Assembly (NCBI GenBank): GCA_965206445.1
Contig: CBDBJR010000002.1
Coordinates: 620,001-684,000 of the forward strand
Direction: 5' to 3'
Length of the DNA: 64,000 nt
Origin: CBDBJR01 sp965206445
GTDB taxonomy: Bacteria; Pseudomonadota; Gammaproteobacteria; Arenicellales; Poriferihabitantaceae
Below, one piece after another: positions 7,996-17,800 of this stretch. Within the stretch, counting starts at the first letter, position 1. Every line of letters begins with the position of its first letter. Position numbers and translations under genes: made by a program. The notes under the pieces are model-generated. The model was not told where the DNA came from. It did no database searches and saw only the letters and a list, made by a program, of their open reading frames with translations.

Positions 7996-9663
7996 ATGAG
8001 TGTGTGCAAAAACGGCTTCCATTTGCTGCGCATTGTGCACGTGCTGGTGCAGTACAACCTGGAAGAATTTGTCGTCAGTCTGGATTTGCTGCGGCCATAC
8101 CGGGCGCTGTTCAAGCTGTACCCGCAGCGCTGGCGCCGTGGCCGCGGCTTGCCGCGCGGCGAGCGGCTGCGCGCGGCGCTGCAAGAGCTTGGGCCGGTAT
8201 TCGTCAAGTTTGGGCAGGTGCTATCGACCCGGCCCGACCTGCTGCCCGACGACCTCCACCACGCGCTGACCAAACTGCAGGATGCGGTGCCGCCGTTCCC
8301 GGCCGACCAGGCCAGACAGGTTATTCAGCAGGCGTATGGCGAGCCGCTGGAAACCCATTTCCGGCAGTTTGGCGCGCAGCCGGCCGCCTCCGCATCGGTG
8401 GCCCAGGTGCATTTCGCCGAATTGCACGACGGCTCCGAGGTGGTGGTCAAGATTTTGCGCCCCGGGATACAAGACGTCATCGAACGCGACCTCGAACTGC
8501 TGCATTTGCTGGCCCGGCTGGTTGACCGCTACTGGGCCGAATCGAGACGGCTAAAACCGCGGGAGCTGGTGGCCGAATACGATCAGAACATCCACGATGA
8601 GCTGGATTTGATGCGCGAGGCGGCCAATGCCAGCCAGTTGAAGGCCAATTTTGCCGGCTCCGATATGCTCTACGTGCCGACGGTGTACTGGCCGCACTGC
8701 CGGCGCAATGTGATGGTGATGGAGCGGATTCACGGCATTTCTATCCGCGACGTCGCGCGCCTGAAGCAGGCCGGCATCGACATGCGCCGGCTGGCGCACA
8801 ACGGCGTGGAGATTTTCTTCACCCAGGCTTTCCGCGACGGTTTTTTTCACGCCGACATGCACCCGGGCAACATCTTTGTCTCACCCGACGGGCAGTACCG
8901 GGCGGTCGATTTTGGCATCATGGGCTCGTTGAGCGCGGGCGACAAGCGCTATCTGGCGGAAAACTTTCTGGCGTTTTTTGACCGCGATTACCACGCCGTC
9001 GCCGAGGCGCACGTGCGCGCCGGCTGGGTGCCGCCGGACACCAACACCGAGGCATTTGAGGCCGCCGTGCGCACCGTGTGCGAGCCGATATTTGCCAAAC
9101 CGATCAGCGAAATATCGTTCGGGCATTTTTTGATCGATCTGTTTCGCGTCGCGCATCGCTTCAAAATGCCGGTGCAGCCGCAATTGGTGCTGCTGCAAAA
9201 AACCATCCTGAATATCGAGGGGCTGGGGCGGCAGTTGTACCCGCAGCTGGACCTGTGGGCGACCGCCAAACCGTTTCTGGGCAAATGGATGTCGGATCAG
9301 ATCGGCCCGCGCGCCGCGATCAAAACGCTGCGCCGCGAGCTGCCGAACCTGTTTACGCTGGCGCCCGAGCTGCCCGCGCTGGCGCATCAGTTGCTGTACC
9401 GGCTGAAAAATGACGACCTGCGCGTGCAGACCCACGATCGGCAAATCAGCGAGTTGAAGCGCCAGATTGCCGGCGGCCACCGGCGCCTGGCGGGCAGCAT
9501 CGCGGCGATTGGCCTGCTGCTGACGGCCGCGGTTTTGATCGCCGTACAGCCGGCGCCTGGCGGGATTGCCTGGCGCGAGCTATCCTGGCCGATCTGGCTG
9601 TGCATTGCCGCCGGCTGCCTGCTGCTGATCGACAGCTGGGTGGTCAACCGGGGCGGCAGATAA
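7996..9663 (+). CDS. ubiB: Ubiquinone biosynthesis atypical kinase UbiB
   Basis: Membrane-bound ABC1/ADCK-family ATPase that supports ubiquinone synthesis, probably by extracting lipid precursors from the membrane. The family KxGQ motif reads VKFGQVLSTRPDLLP, the Ala-rich replacement of the P-loop reads ASASVAQVH, and the metal-binding motif appears as DFG within YRAVDFGIMG; HADMHPGN marks the catalytic-loop region. Two C-terminal transmembrane helices (about residues 500-520 and 530-548) match the family. At 555 residues it is of normal length. Confidence 0.95.
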   Translation: MSVCKNGFHLLRIVHVLVQYNLEEFVVSLDLLRPYRALFKLYPQRWRRGRGLPRGERLRAALQELGPVFVKFGQVLSTRPDLLPDDLHHALTKLQDAVPPFPADQARQVIQQAYGEPLETHFRQFGAQPAASASVAQVHFAELHDGSEVVVKILRPGIQDVIERDLELLHLLARLVDRYWAESRRLKPRELVAEYDQNIHDELDLMREAANASQLKANFAGSDMLYVPTVYWPHCRRNVMVMERIHGISIRDVARLKQAGIDMRRLAHNGVEIFFTQAFRDGFFHADMHPGNIFVSPDGQYRAVDFGIMGSLSAGDKRYLAENFLAFFDRDYHAVAEAHVRAGWVPPDTNTEAFEAAVRTVCEPIFAKPISEISFGHFLIDLFRVAHRFKMPVQPQLVLLQKTILNIEGLGRQLYPQLDLWATAKPFLGKWMSDQIGPRAAIKTLRRELPNLFTLAPELPALAHQLLYRLKNDDLRVQTHDRQISELKRQIAGGHRRLAGSIAAIGLLLTAAVLIAVQPAPGGIAWRELSWPIWLCIAAGCLLLIDSWVVNRGGR

Positions 9664-9666
9664 CCC

Positions 9667-11385
9667 GTGTCGGGATGGCGTGCCGGCGTCATCTGGCGCA
9701 TCCTGAGCATCCTGATATTCGGTGTGACGGTCGGCGGGCTGGTGGCGCTGCTGACGGTCGGTTTTGTCGAGCTGTTTCACTGGGGTTTGCAGGCCTGGCG
9801 GCCGACCGACCGCCGCATCGGGTTGATGCCGGACTGGAACCTCTGGGTGCTGTTGGTGCCGGCTCTCGGCGGCCTGGCGGTCGGGCTGTTATTGCAGGCC
9901 ACCGCCCGGCGGCGCGCGTTCACGCTGGCCGATTTGATCGCCCAGGTGCAGGTCAACGGCGGCGCGGTGTCGCTCAAATGCGGCGGCCTGAATGGCTTGG
10001 CGTCGGTCGTGGCGCTCGGCAGCGGCGCGTCGGTCGGGCCGTACGCACCGCTGGCCGTGATGGGCGCCAATCTGGCCGCCGGTTTTGCCCGGCTTAGCCG
10101 CAGCGACATCAATTGCGGCATTGGCTGTGGGGTCGCCGCCGCGATCTCGACCGCCTTCAGCGCCCCGATTGCCGGGATTATCTTCGCCCATGAGGTGATC
10201 CTGCGCCACTACTCGCTGCGCGCCTTTGCCCCCATCACGGTGGCGTCTTCGACCGGCTTTTTCATTGCCAACTATCTGTTCAAGCGCCCCGTGGTGCTGC
10301 AACTCACCGAGTCGCGCTCGATGTTTGCCCCGGAGATTTTCAGCTTTGTGCTGATCGGCGTATGCGGTGCGCTGGTGGCGGTGGTGTTTATGCGCAGCAT
10401 CCTGCTGGCGGCGCGCCTGGCCCGGCGCATCCGGCTGCCGCAGCCGGTAAAACCGGCGCTGGCCGGGCTGTTTTTGGGGCTGCTGGCGCAATGGCTGCCG
10501 GAAGTTCTCGGGCCCGGCACCGCGACCATCAAGGCGGCCCTGTCCGGCCTGTCCTATGGCACCGCCGAGTTGTTTGCGCTGCTGCTGGCCAAGCTGCTGG
10601 CCACCGCGGTGTGCATTGGTTTTGGCTTCGCCGGCGGGGTATTCAGCCCGGCGCTGCTGATTGGCATTCTGCTGGGCGCCGGCCTCGGTCAGGGCGCCGA
10701 GGTGATCTATGGCGCGGCCTCATCCGGGCCGGTTTTCTACGCCATCTGCGGCATGGTGGCGGTGACCAGCCCGGTGATCGGGGCGCCGTTAACGACCATT
10801 CTGATCGTGTTCGAGCTGACCCGAAACTACGAGTTGACGATTGCGGTGATGGTCAGCGTCGTGTTTTCCAATGTCGTCGCCTACCGCCTGTTTGGCCGCT
10901 CTTTGTTCGATGTGCAGCTGGGCCTGGACGGGTGCGACCTGTCTGCGGGGCGCGACCAGGCGATATTAAAGCGCACCGACATGACGCATTTTATCCGCAC
11001 CGATTTTATCACCGTGGCCGGCAGCGCCAGCCTGGCCCACGCCCGGGCGGCGCTGCTCGAGGCCGGCAGTGATGCCGCCTGCGTCGTCGATGGGGCGGCA
11101 CACTATATCGGCAAACTGCGGTTGAATGCGATTCTGGCGCTGGAACAGCAGGTCGATCTGACGCAAACCCGCGCCGACCAGTATGCCGATGCGACCGCGC
11201 CGGTGTTCCAAGACACCGTCTCTGTCTGGCAGGCGATGCAGACCATCCGCGACCAGCGCGCCGACAGCATCCCGGTTATTGACCGCCACGGGCGCGTTGT
11301 TGGTATCATTCACCCCGCCGGGGTGCTGGATGCGTATCTGGCCACCGTGCAGCCGCTGCGGGCCGAAGAAAACGCCACGTATTGA
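9667..11385 (+). CDS. CLC-family chloride channel/transporter with CBS pair
   Basis: About ten hydrophobic segments with CLC signatures: GSGASVGPYAP near residues 118-128 and GFAGGVFSPALLIG later, then two CBS domains from about residue 435 to the end. In the canonical motif GREGP the Glu is the proton-coupling and gating residue; here the aligned position is Tyr126, and Arg/Gly also differ, so strict Cl-/H+ exchange as in E. coli ClcA is doubtful. Many bacterial CLC subgroups have a Tyr-containing motif here and may act as channels. Start GTG is 3 nt after the ubiB stop, so the gene is probably co-transcribed. Confidence 0.88.
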   Translation: MSGWRAGVIWRILSILIFGVTVGGLVALLTVGFVELFHWGLQAWRPTDRRIGLMPDWNLWVLLVPALGGLAVGLLLQATARRRAFTLADLIAQVQVNGGAVSLKCGGLNGLASVVALGSGASVGPYAPLAVMGANLAAGFARLSRSDINCGIGCGVAAAISTAFSAPIAGIIFAHEVILRHYSLRAFAPITVASSTGFFIANYLFKRPVVLQLTESRSMFAPEIFSFVLIGVCGALVAVVFMRSILLAARLARRIRLPQPVKPALAGLFLGLLAQWLPEVLGPGTATIKAALSGLSYGTAELFALLLAKLLATAVCIGFGFAGGVFSPALLIGILLGAGLGQGAEVIYGAASSGPVFYAICGMVAVTSPVIGAPLTTILIVFELTRNYELTIAVMVSVVFSNVVAYRLFGRSLFDVQLGLDGCDLSAGRDQAILKRTDMTHFIRTDFITVAGSASLAHARAALLEAGSDAACVVDGAAHYIGKLRLNAILALEQQVDLTQTRADQYADATAPVFQDTVSVWQAMQTIRDQRADSIPVIDRHGRVVGIIHPAGVLDAYLATVQPLRAEENATY

Positions 11386-11417
11386 ATTTTCACGTTAATC
11401 TAACCCGAGCTACCGCC

Positions 11418-12593
11418 ATGCCAACACCTGCATTCCAATGGGACGACCCGTTTGCGCTGGAGGCGCAATTGAGCGAGCAAGAGCGCCTGATCCGCGACCG
11501 CGTGCGGCAATTCTGCGATCAGCAGCTGATGCCGGGCATTGTCGCCGCCAACCGCGAAGAGCGGTTCGACCGCGACCTCATGCGGCAATTCGGCGAGCTC
11601 GGCGTGCTCGGGTTGACGCTGCCGCAAACCTACGGCTGCGCCGAGTTGAATCACGTGTGCTATGGCCTGGTGGCGCGTGAAATCGAGCGCGTTGACAGCA
11701 GCTACCGCTCCGCGATGAGTGTGCAATCCTCGCTGGTGATGCACCCGATTTATGCCTATGGCGACGAAGCGCAGCGCCGCCGCTTCCTGCCCGGCCTGGC
11801 CGCCGGCGAATTGATCGGCTGCTTCGGTTTGACCGAGCCCGACCACGGCTCCGACCCGGCCGGCATGACCACCAAAGCGGTCGCGGTTGACGGCGGCTAC
11901 CGGCTAAACGGCAGCAAGATGTGGATCAGCAATGCGCCGCTTGCCGACCTGGCGGTGGTGTGGGCCAAACTGGACGGCGTGATCCGCGGGTTTATTCTGG
12001 AGCGCGGGATGGACGGTTTTTCCACCCCCAGGATCGACGGCAAGCTCAGCCTGCGGGCCTCGAGCACCGGCGAGATCGTGATGCAGAACGTGTTGGTGCC
12101 GGCGGCCAATCTGCTGCCCAATGTGGCCGGATTAAAAGGCCCGTTCGGCTGCCTCACCAAGGCGCGCTACGGCATCGCCTGGGGGGTGATGGGCGCGGCG
12201 GAGTTTTGCTGGCATGCGGCGCGCACCTACACGCTGGCGCGCAAACAATTTGGCCGCCCGCTGGCGCAGAACCAACTGGTGCAAAAGAAGCTGGCGGACA
12301 TGCAGACCGAAATCGCGCTCGGCCTGCAAGCGTGTCTGCGCGTCGGTCAGATGCTGGACGGCGACGGCTGTGCGGTGGAAAATATCTCGCTGATCAAGCG
12401 CAACCATTGCGGCAAGGCGCTGGACATCGCCAGAATGGCGCGGGACATGCACGGCGGCAACGGCATTCAGGACGAATACCACGTGATGCGCCACCTGAAC
12501 AATCTGGAAACGGTCAACACCTATGAAGGCACGCATGATATCCACGCCTTGATTCTGGGGCGGGCGCAAACCGGCTTGCAGGCGTTTTGCTGA
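11418..12593 (+). CDS. gcdH: Glutaryl-CoA dehydrogenase
   Basis: Acyl-CoA dehydrogenase fold of 391 residues; FAD enzyme that oxidises and decarboxylates glutaryl-CoA to crotonyl-CoA in lysine/tryptophan breakdown. Diagnostic are GCFGLTEPDHGSDP, RKQFGRPLAQNQL, the GMGGNGI-equivalent HGGNGIQDEYHV, and the catalytic Glu in NTYEGTHDIHALILGRA, which is distinctive for GcdH rather than fatty-acid enzymes. The ATG at 11418 is chosen; a TTG at 11382 overlapping the CLC stop would add a non-conserved N-terminus. Confidence 0.9.
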   Translation: MPTPAFQWDDPFALEAQLSEQERLIRDRVRQFCDQQLMPGIVAANREERFDRDLMRQFGELGVLGLTLPQTYGCAELNHVCYGLVAREIERVDSSYRSAMSVQSSLVMHPIYAYGDEAQRRRFLPGLAAGELIGCFGLTEPDHGSDPAGMTTKAVAVDGGYRLNGSKMWISNAPLADLAVVWAKLDGVIRGFILERGMDGFSTPRIDGKLSLRASSTGEIVMQNVLVPAANLLPNVAGLKGPFGCLTKARYGIAWGVMGAAEFCWHAARTYTLARKQFGRPLAQNQLVQKKLADMQTEIALGLQACLRVGQMLDGDGCAVENISLIKRNHCGKALDIARMARDMHGGNGIQDEYHVMRHLNNLETVNTYEGTHDIHALILGRAQTGLQAFC

Positions 12594-12770
12594 TTGGCCG
12601 CATCGCCGGCGGCACCCCGCCCGGTCTGGTCGCGCAGGCGCAGGCTGGTATGCGCGCGCAAGCGTCCAATAGTTAAAATTTATTGAATCTATACAAACAA
12701 TCAATTTTTATTATTCAAAAATTTGTTTTAGGCTTGCACCTCGTTAATCTTGACTATTGAGGACAGCAAC
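12594..12770 (+). promoter_or_regulatory. AT-rich promoter region of the catalase gene
   Basis: The spacer turns abruptly AT-rich between about 12665 and 12730 within GC-rich surroundings, as expected of a regulated promoter or UP element. A TTGAAT/TTTTAT pair with 17-nt spacing is visible but weak. I cannot name an OxyR site with confidence. GAGGA near 12758 serves as the ribosome site. Confidence 0.4.
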
Positions 12771-14225
12771 ATGAGCGACAAAAAACTGACCACTGCCGCC
12801 GGCGCGCCGGTCGCCGACAACCAGAACACCATGACCGCCGGGCGTCGCGGCCCGGCGCTGCTGCAAGATGTCTGGCTGCTGGAAAAGCTGGCGCACTTCG
12901 ACCGGGAGGTGATTCCCGAGCGGCGCATGCACGCAAAAGGCTCGGGCGCGTACGGCCGGTTTACCGTGACCCACGACATCAGCCGCTATACCCGGGCGGA
13001 CCTGTTTTCGCAGGTCGGCCAGGAAACCGATTTGTTTGTGCGCTTTTCCACCGTCGCCGGCGAGCGCGGGGCGGCCGACGCCGAACGCGATATCCGCGGT
13101 TTTGCCATCAAGTTTTACACCGCCGAGGGCAACTGGGATCTGGTCGGCAACAACACGCCGGTGTTTTTTCTGCGCGACCCGCTGCGCTTCCCGGACTTGA
13201 ACCACGCGGTCAAGCGCGACCCCAAAACCAATCTGCGCAACGCCGACAACAACTGGGATTACTGGACGCTGCTGCCCGAAGCGCTGCACCAGATCACCAT
13301 CGTCATGAGCGACCGCGGCATTCCCCAAAGCTACCGCCACATGCACGGCTTTGGCAGCCACACGTTCAGCCTGATCAATGCGCAAAATCAGCGTTTCTGG
13401 GTCAAGTTCCATTTCAAAACCCGCCAGGGCATCGCCAATCTCAGTGATGCCGAGGCGGCCGAGCTGATCGGCAGCGACCGCGAGAGCCATCAGCGCGATT
13501 TATTCGACAGCATCGAGCGCGGCGACTTCCCGGCGTGGACGCTGTGCGTGCAGATCATGCCCGAGGAAGAGGCCAATAGCTGCCGCCTCAACCCGTTTGA
13601 TCTGACCAAAATCTGGCCGCATGGCGACTATCCGCTGCACGAGGTCGGGGTGCTGGAGCTGAACCGCAACCCGGAAAACTACTTTGCCGAAGTCGAGCAG
13701 GTCGCATTCAACCCGGCCAATGTGGTGCCGGGCATCGGCTTTTCGCCGGACAAAATGCTACAGGGCCGGCTGTTTTCCTACGGCGACGCGCAGCGCTACC
13801 GATTGGGGGTAAATCATGGCCATATTCCGGTCAATGCACCGCGCTGCCCCTATCATTCGTATCATCGCGACGGCCAGATGCGCGTCGATGGCAACCACGG
13901 CGCGACGCTCGGCTATGAACCCAACAGCCATGGCGAATGGCAGGACCAGCCGCACTTGAACGAGCCGCCGCTGGCGATTGACGGCGCGGCTGACCACTGG
14001 GAGCAGCGCGACGGCGCGGATGATTTCATCCAGCCGGGCGATTTATTCCGCCTGATGACGCCGGCGCAGCAACAGGTGCTGTTTGACAATACCGCGCGCT
14101 CGCTTGGCGCGGCGGCAAAAGCCATTCAATTGCGCCACATTGCCCATTGCCGCCAGGCCGACCCGGCGTATGCCGCCGGCGTCGCCGCCGCCCTGGGACT
14201 GTCCGCCGCCGACCTAGCCGCCTGA
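12771..14225 (+). CDS. katA: Monofunctional haem catalase
   Basis: Decomposes hydrogen peroxide. The 484-residue small-subunit (clade 3) form is complete: the distal His lies in RRMHAKGSGAYGRF, the distal Asn in the GNNTPVFFLRDP segment, and the proximal Tyr context is RLFSYGDAQRYRLG. NADPH-binding clade residues appear around HFKTRQGI. The ATG at 12771 is preferred over the TTG at 12750 because a GAGGA ribosome site precedes it. It stands alone behind its own AT-rich promoter, fitting stress-regulated expression. Confidence 0.93.
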   Translation: MSDKKLTTAAGAPVADNQNTMTAGRRGPALLQDVWLLEKLAHFDREVIPERRMHAKGSGAYGRFTVTHDISRYTRADLFSQVGQETDLFVRFSTVAGERGAADAERDIRGFAIKFYTAEGNWDLVGNNTPVFFLRDPLRFPDLNHAVKRDPKTNLRNADNNWDYWTLLPEALHQITIVMSDRGIPQSYRHMHGFGSHTFSLINAQNQRFWVKFHFKTRQGIANLSDAEAAELIGSDRESHQRDLFDSIERGDFPAWTLCVQIMPEEEANSCRLNPFDLTKIWPHGDYPLHEVGVLELNRNPENYFAEVEQVAFNPANVVPGIGFSPDKMLQGRLFSYGDAQRYRLGVNHGHIPVNAPRCPYHSYHRDGQMRVDGNHGATLGYEPNSHGEWQDQPHLNEPPLAIDGAADHWEQRDGADDFIQPGDLFRLMTPAQQQVLFDNTARSLGAAAKAIQLRHIAHCRQADPAYAAGVAAALGLSAADLAA

Positions 14226-14544
14226 TAAACCAATTTCTCCCCCTGACAAGGGGGGTTGGGGGGGTTAGGGCGGCCAAGCGCACAGTCCCAACAGTGTCAA
14301 CCCCTCCTGCCCCCCCCCTGACTTCCAGCCCCCAAAGCAAATCAAAAACAGGACAAGCACAATCCCCCGCCGTTGAACTGGAAGCCAACGGCGCGCGCAG
14401 GAGACCAAACACCCAACCCCACCCCACCCCCAATAAATAGCGTCCAACTTGAATTCTCTCAAATACAGCTCCCGTGTAGCCATATTCAACCCCCAGCCCA
14501 GAGGCGCTATACCCTAACCGAACCGTCACCCCTGCCGAACCGCG
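14226..14544. repeat. Spacer with G/C-run dispersed palindrome
   Basis: No gene seen. Just after the catalase stop, CTCCCCCTGACAAGGGGGG and a long G-rich run form a REP-like element whose core recurs near 37850-37895 (CCCCTGAC/GTCAGGGG). It lies between convergent genes and could act as a bidirectional terminator. Confidence 0.45.
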
Positions 14545-14871
14545 TCACCCAGCCTGCCGGTAACTTTTCGACTGCTGTTTCAGCCTGCTCTCGCTGACCT
14601 CATAGTCCCCCAGATGCACCCGCATCAAGCTCCGCCAAAGCCGGCCATGATTAGGCACAGAAAAGTGCAGCAATTCATGCACGATCACATAATCCCACAG
14701 CTCCCGATCAAGGTCGAGAAGCTCACTGTTGAAATTCAGATGCCCATTCGTCGAGCAGGAAGCCCACTTGTTCCGCATGGGGCGAACCCCCAGCCAAACG
14801 ACGGAAACCTCCAGCTTCGCCGCCCATTGGTAGACGCTTTGTTTGAATGTCTCTTTGTTACCGGGTTCCAT
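14545..14871 (-). CDS. YgjP-like (DUF45) zinc metallopeptidase, short form
   Basis: A 108-residue protein with the zincin motif HELLH in VIVHELLHFSVPNHGRLWR, plus the YgjP-type lead NKWASCSTNGHLNFNSEL. It matches the core of the DUF45/YgjP family, which is often 160-240 residues, so this may be a minimal or truncated version. Such genes commonly end type I restriction operons, though their substrate is not established. Its ATG overlaps the hsdR stop (TAATG), so it is translationally coupled to hsdR. Confidence 0.8.
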   Translation of the reverse strand: MEPGNKETFKQSVYQWAAKLEVSVVWLGVRPMRNKWASCSTNGHLNFNSELLDLDRELWDYVIVHELLHFSVPNHGRLWRSLMRVHLGDYEVSESRLKQQSKSYRQAG

Positions 14872-17800
14872 TAGATACTATTCGCGCGCTCGAGCAGAGT
14901 GAATATCCGGTCGACGAGTCTGGTGGCCTCTTCGCTCTCGTTCACTTCGGCGAAGATAGCAATGGTCACTTGCATGCGCAGGTCACGCCGGGCTTTGTCG
15001 CTGTTTTTCCAGTCTGGATGCGCCGCGAAGGCGGCCCCGATCTTTCTGCTGACGTCTTCGGCGTGGTTGACGTTGGCGTCGCGCAGGCTGCGATAGACAA
15101 AGTAGGTCAGCCCGTCAAAGCCTTTGTCTACCTGATCTTTTTCGCGTACTGTTTCACACTCAAGTTCATTGAAAAGCTCTTCGAGCAGTTTTCCGGCTGT
15201 TTCCTGTCGTGCCTCAAAGCGCTCTTGAATGGCGCGGACGCGGTCGGCCATCGCGAGTAAGACGGGGTCGTCGCTGTTTTCCTCAGCGTGTTTTTCGATA
15301 CTCTTGATCAGGTTGATCACCTTCGAGCCGTCGCTGCCGCCCCTGGCTTTGATGATCTCGATGGTATTACCATCGATTTTGCAAAGCCTCTCAAGCTGCT
15401 CGATGTGGTAAACGCCAATGTGTTTACGTACGAGTTGCTCGGTCTTTCTTTGAAAATCGATATCGACATAGCCCTTCCTGGTGTAGGCCTTGCGAACGAT
15501 GCCGTAGATTGCAGAGAGCGCTCTGTAGTCGTCAATAAACGGCCGCAGAAAGGCATCCGGCGAGATGATCTCGTAGAACATCTCGATCTCCTTGTATTCC
15601 TTAAAAAATTCCTTCCGGCGTTCGGGATCCCGGAAGTGCTCGATCAAGTTGTCAACGTCCTTGTCGTTGAAGCTGTGCTCAATCAGACCGAGGTAGTCCG
15701 GAGCCGCGGACGCCATCTTGCTCTGGAACAGCACCTTCAGCGACTTCAGATCCTTGACGATGGCGTTGATCTCGTCGCTGTCGAAAGCGAGCGCTTTTTC
15801 GAGTTTGTCAAAGATACCGACAAAATCGAGGACGAAGCCGTACCGCTTCACCATATCCTGCGCCTCGTTCTCATACGGGCGGTTCACCCGGGCGATCGCC
15901 TGCAGCAAAGTGTGGTCGCGCATCGGCTTATCGAGATACAGGGCGTAGAGCACGGGCGCATCGAACCCGGTCAGCAGTTTCTCGGTGACGATGAGAATCT
16001 TCGGCTGCTGGTCCAGCTTGCCGAAGTGCTTGCGAATCTGCCGCTCCTTCTTCGGGTCGAGGTGGAATGCCTTCAGCAGTGCAGAGTCGTTGTTGCTGCC
16101 GGTGTAGACGACCTCGGAATACGCGCGCGGGAGGTGCTGATCGAGGGCGTGCTTGTAGTGGGCACAGGCTTCGCGGTCCACACCGACGAGGAAAGCCTTG
16201 TAGCCGAGCGGCTCGACGTTCTCGCGGTAATGCCCGGCGACGAACTGTGCCACCTTCTGAATCCGATCCTTGCCCTTGAGGAAATTCTTCAGGTTCACCG
16301 CCCGATCGAGGATCCGGTTCAACTCCCCGATGTCGGCCACGCCCTCGGCTTCGGCGAGAGAAAGGAACTCCGCATCCAGCGTCTCATACGGGACGCGCAT
16401 TTCATTCGGCGCGAGCTGATAGTGCAGCGGCAGCGTGGTACCGTCCTCGATACTGTCGGCGATGGAGTATTTATGCAGGTAGCCCTGGTCGTCCTCGCAG
16501 CCGAAAGTCTTGAAGGTACCCTTGCCATAAACGGTCTTGTCCACCGGGGTGCCGGTGAAGCCGAGAAAGGTCGCATTCGGCAAGCCGGCCATCAAGAAGT
16601 TACCGAGGTCGCCGCCGGTAGTGCGATGGGCTTCGTCGATAAGAACATAGATATTCGAGCGCCGGTTGAGATCCGCCGGCAGGTCACGGAACTTGTGAAT
16701 CATCGTCACGATGATGCCCCGATAGTCATCCTGCAGCAGCCGATTGAGCCGGGCGATGCTGCCGGCGTGCTCCAGATTGCCCAGGCCGAGCGCGGCAAGA
16801 TTCTTGAGCATCTGGTCTTCCAACTCGTTGCGGTCGATCATCAGCAGCACCGTCGGCTTATCCGCCTCGGGCGCACGGAACAACCGCTCCGCCGCCTTGA
16901 TCATCGTGAAGGTCTTACCGCTGCCCTGAGTGTGCCAGACAAGGCCGCGGCGGCGCCCGGGATCAAGAGCACGCCTGACAGTCGCCTCCACCGCGCCGGT
17001 CTGGTGCTGCCGCAGGACATATTTATTCAACTCCTCGTCCTTCTCCGCAAAAAGGATATAGTCCTTCAGAAAAGCCAGCACCTGCGGAATAGCACAGAAC
17101 GACTTCACCCTGCCCTCGAACGTACCGGAAGGGGGACATTCCTGCCCCCCTTTTTCTTCTTCTTTTTCGTTATCTTCAACCAACCCCGTTTCCTGCTGAT
17201 ATAAAACAAACTCCCCCTCCCGCAACCCCGCCTTCACCGGGTTTTCCCGGATATACTCCACCACCTTAAAAAAGTGCCCCTCATTCCGAACCAAACGATC
17301 CCAATACGCACTCTGCCAAAGCGGTCCCGCCTGCCCGCTCCGCCGGTTAATCTCCCGCGCCGTAAAATCTTCCCAGGATTTCAAAATCTCCACCAGAGCA
17401 TGATCCCCAAGCAGCCGAAACAACACATGCACATGATTCGGCATCACCACAAACGAAGCAATCGCATACCGTTCCCCATCGAAATGCCGCAACGCCTCCG
17501 CCACAATATTCGCATTCGCCGGCTCCTTCAGCACACACGACCCACTTCCCTGATCCAGCCATTCATCAATTTGTTGTGAAAAACGGTCGTGATACTCGGT
17601 TTCCGTCTTCCTGTCCCACGGCTCGGGGTAGCGGGAAAGCCAGATCGCCCGCTCCTCCTTCCACTGATCCAGCTTCACCTCTGGAAGAGAATCCCCCAAC
17701 CGCCAGGTCACGAACACCCAGACCTCCCCCTGCTGCCAGTGCGGAAGGTTCCGCCGGTGCTCATCGACATCGAAATCAGGGTTAAAAAAAGGAACAGAAG

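Noticed and set aside
15288..17204. 638-codon plus-strand frame within hsdR
   Set aside because: Antisense to a well-supported hsdR with complete motifs.
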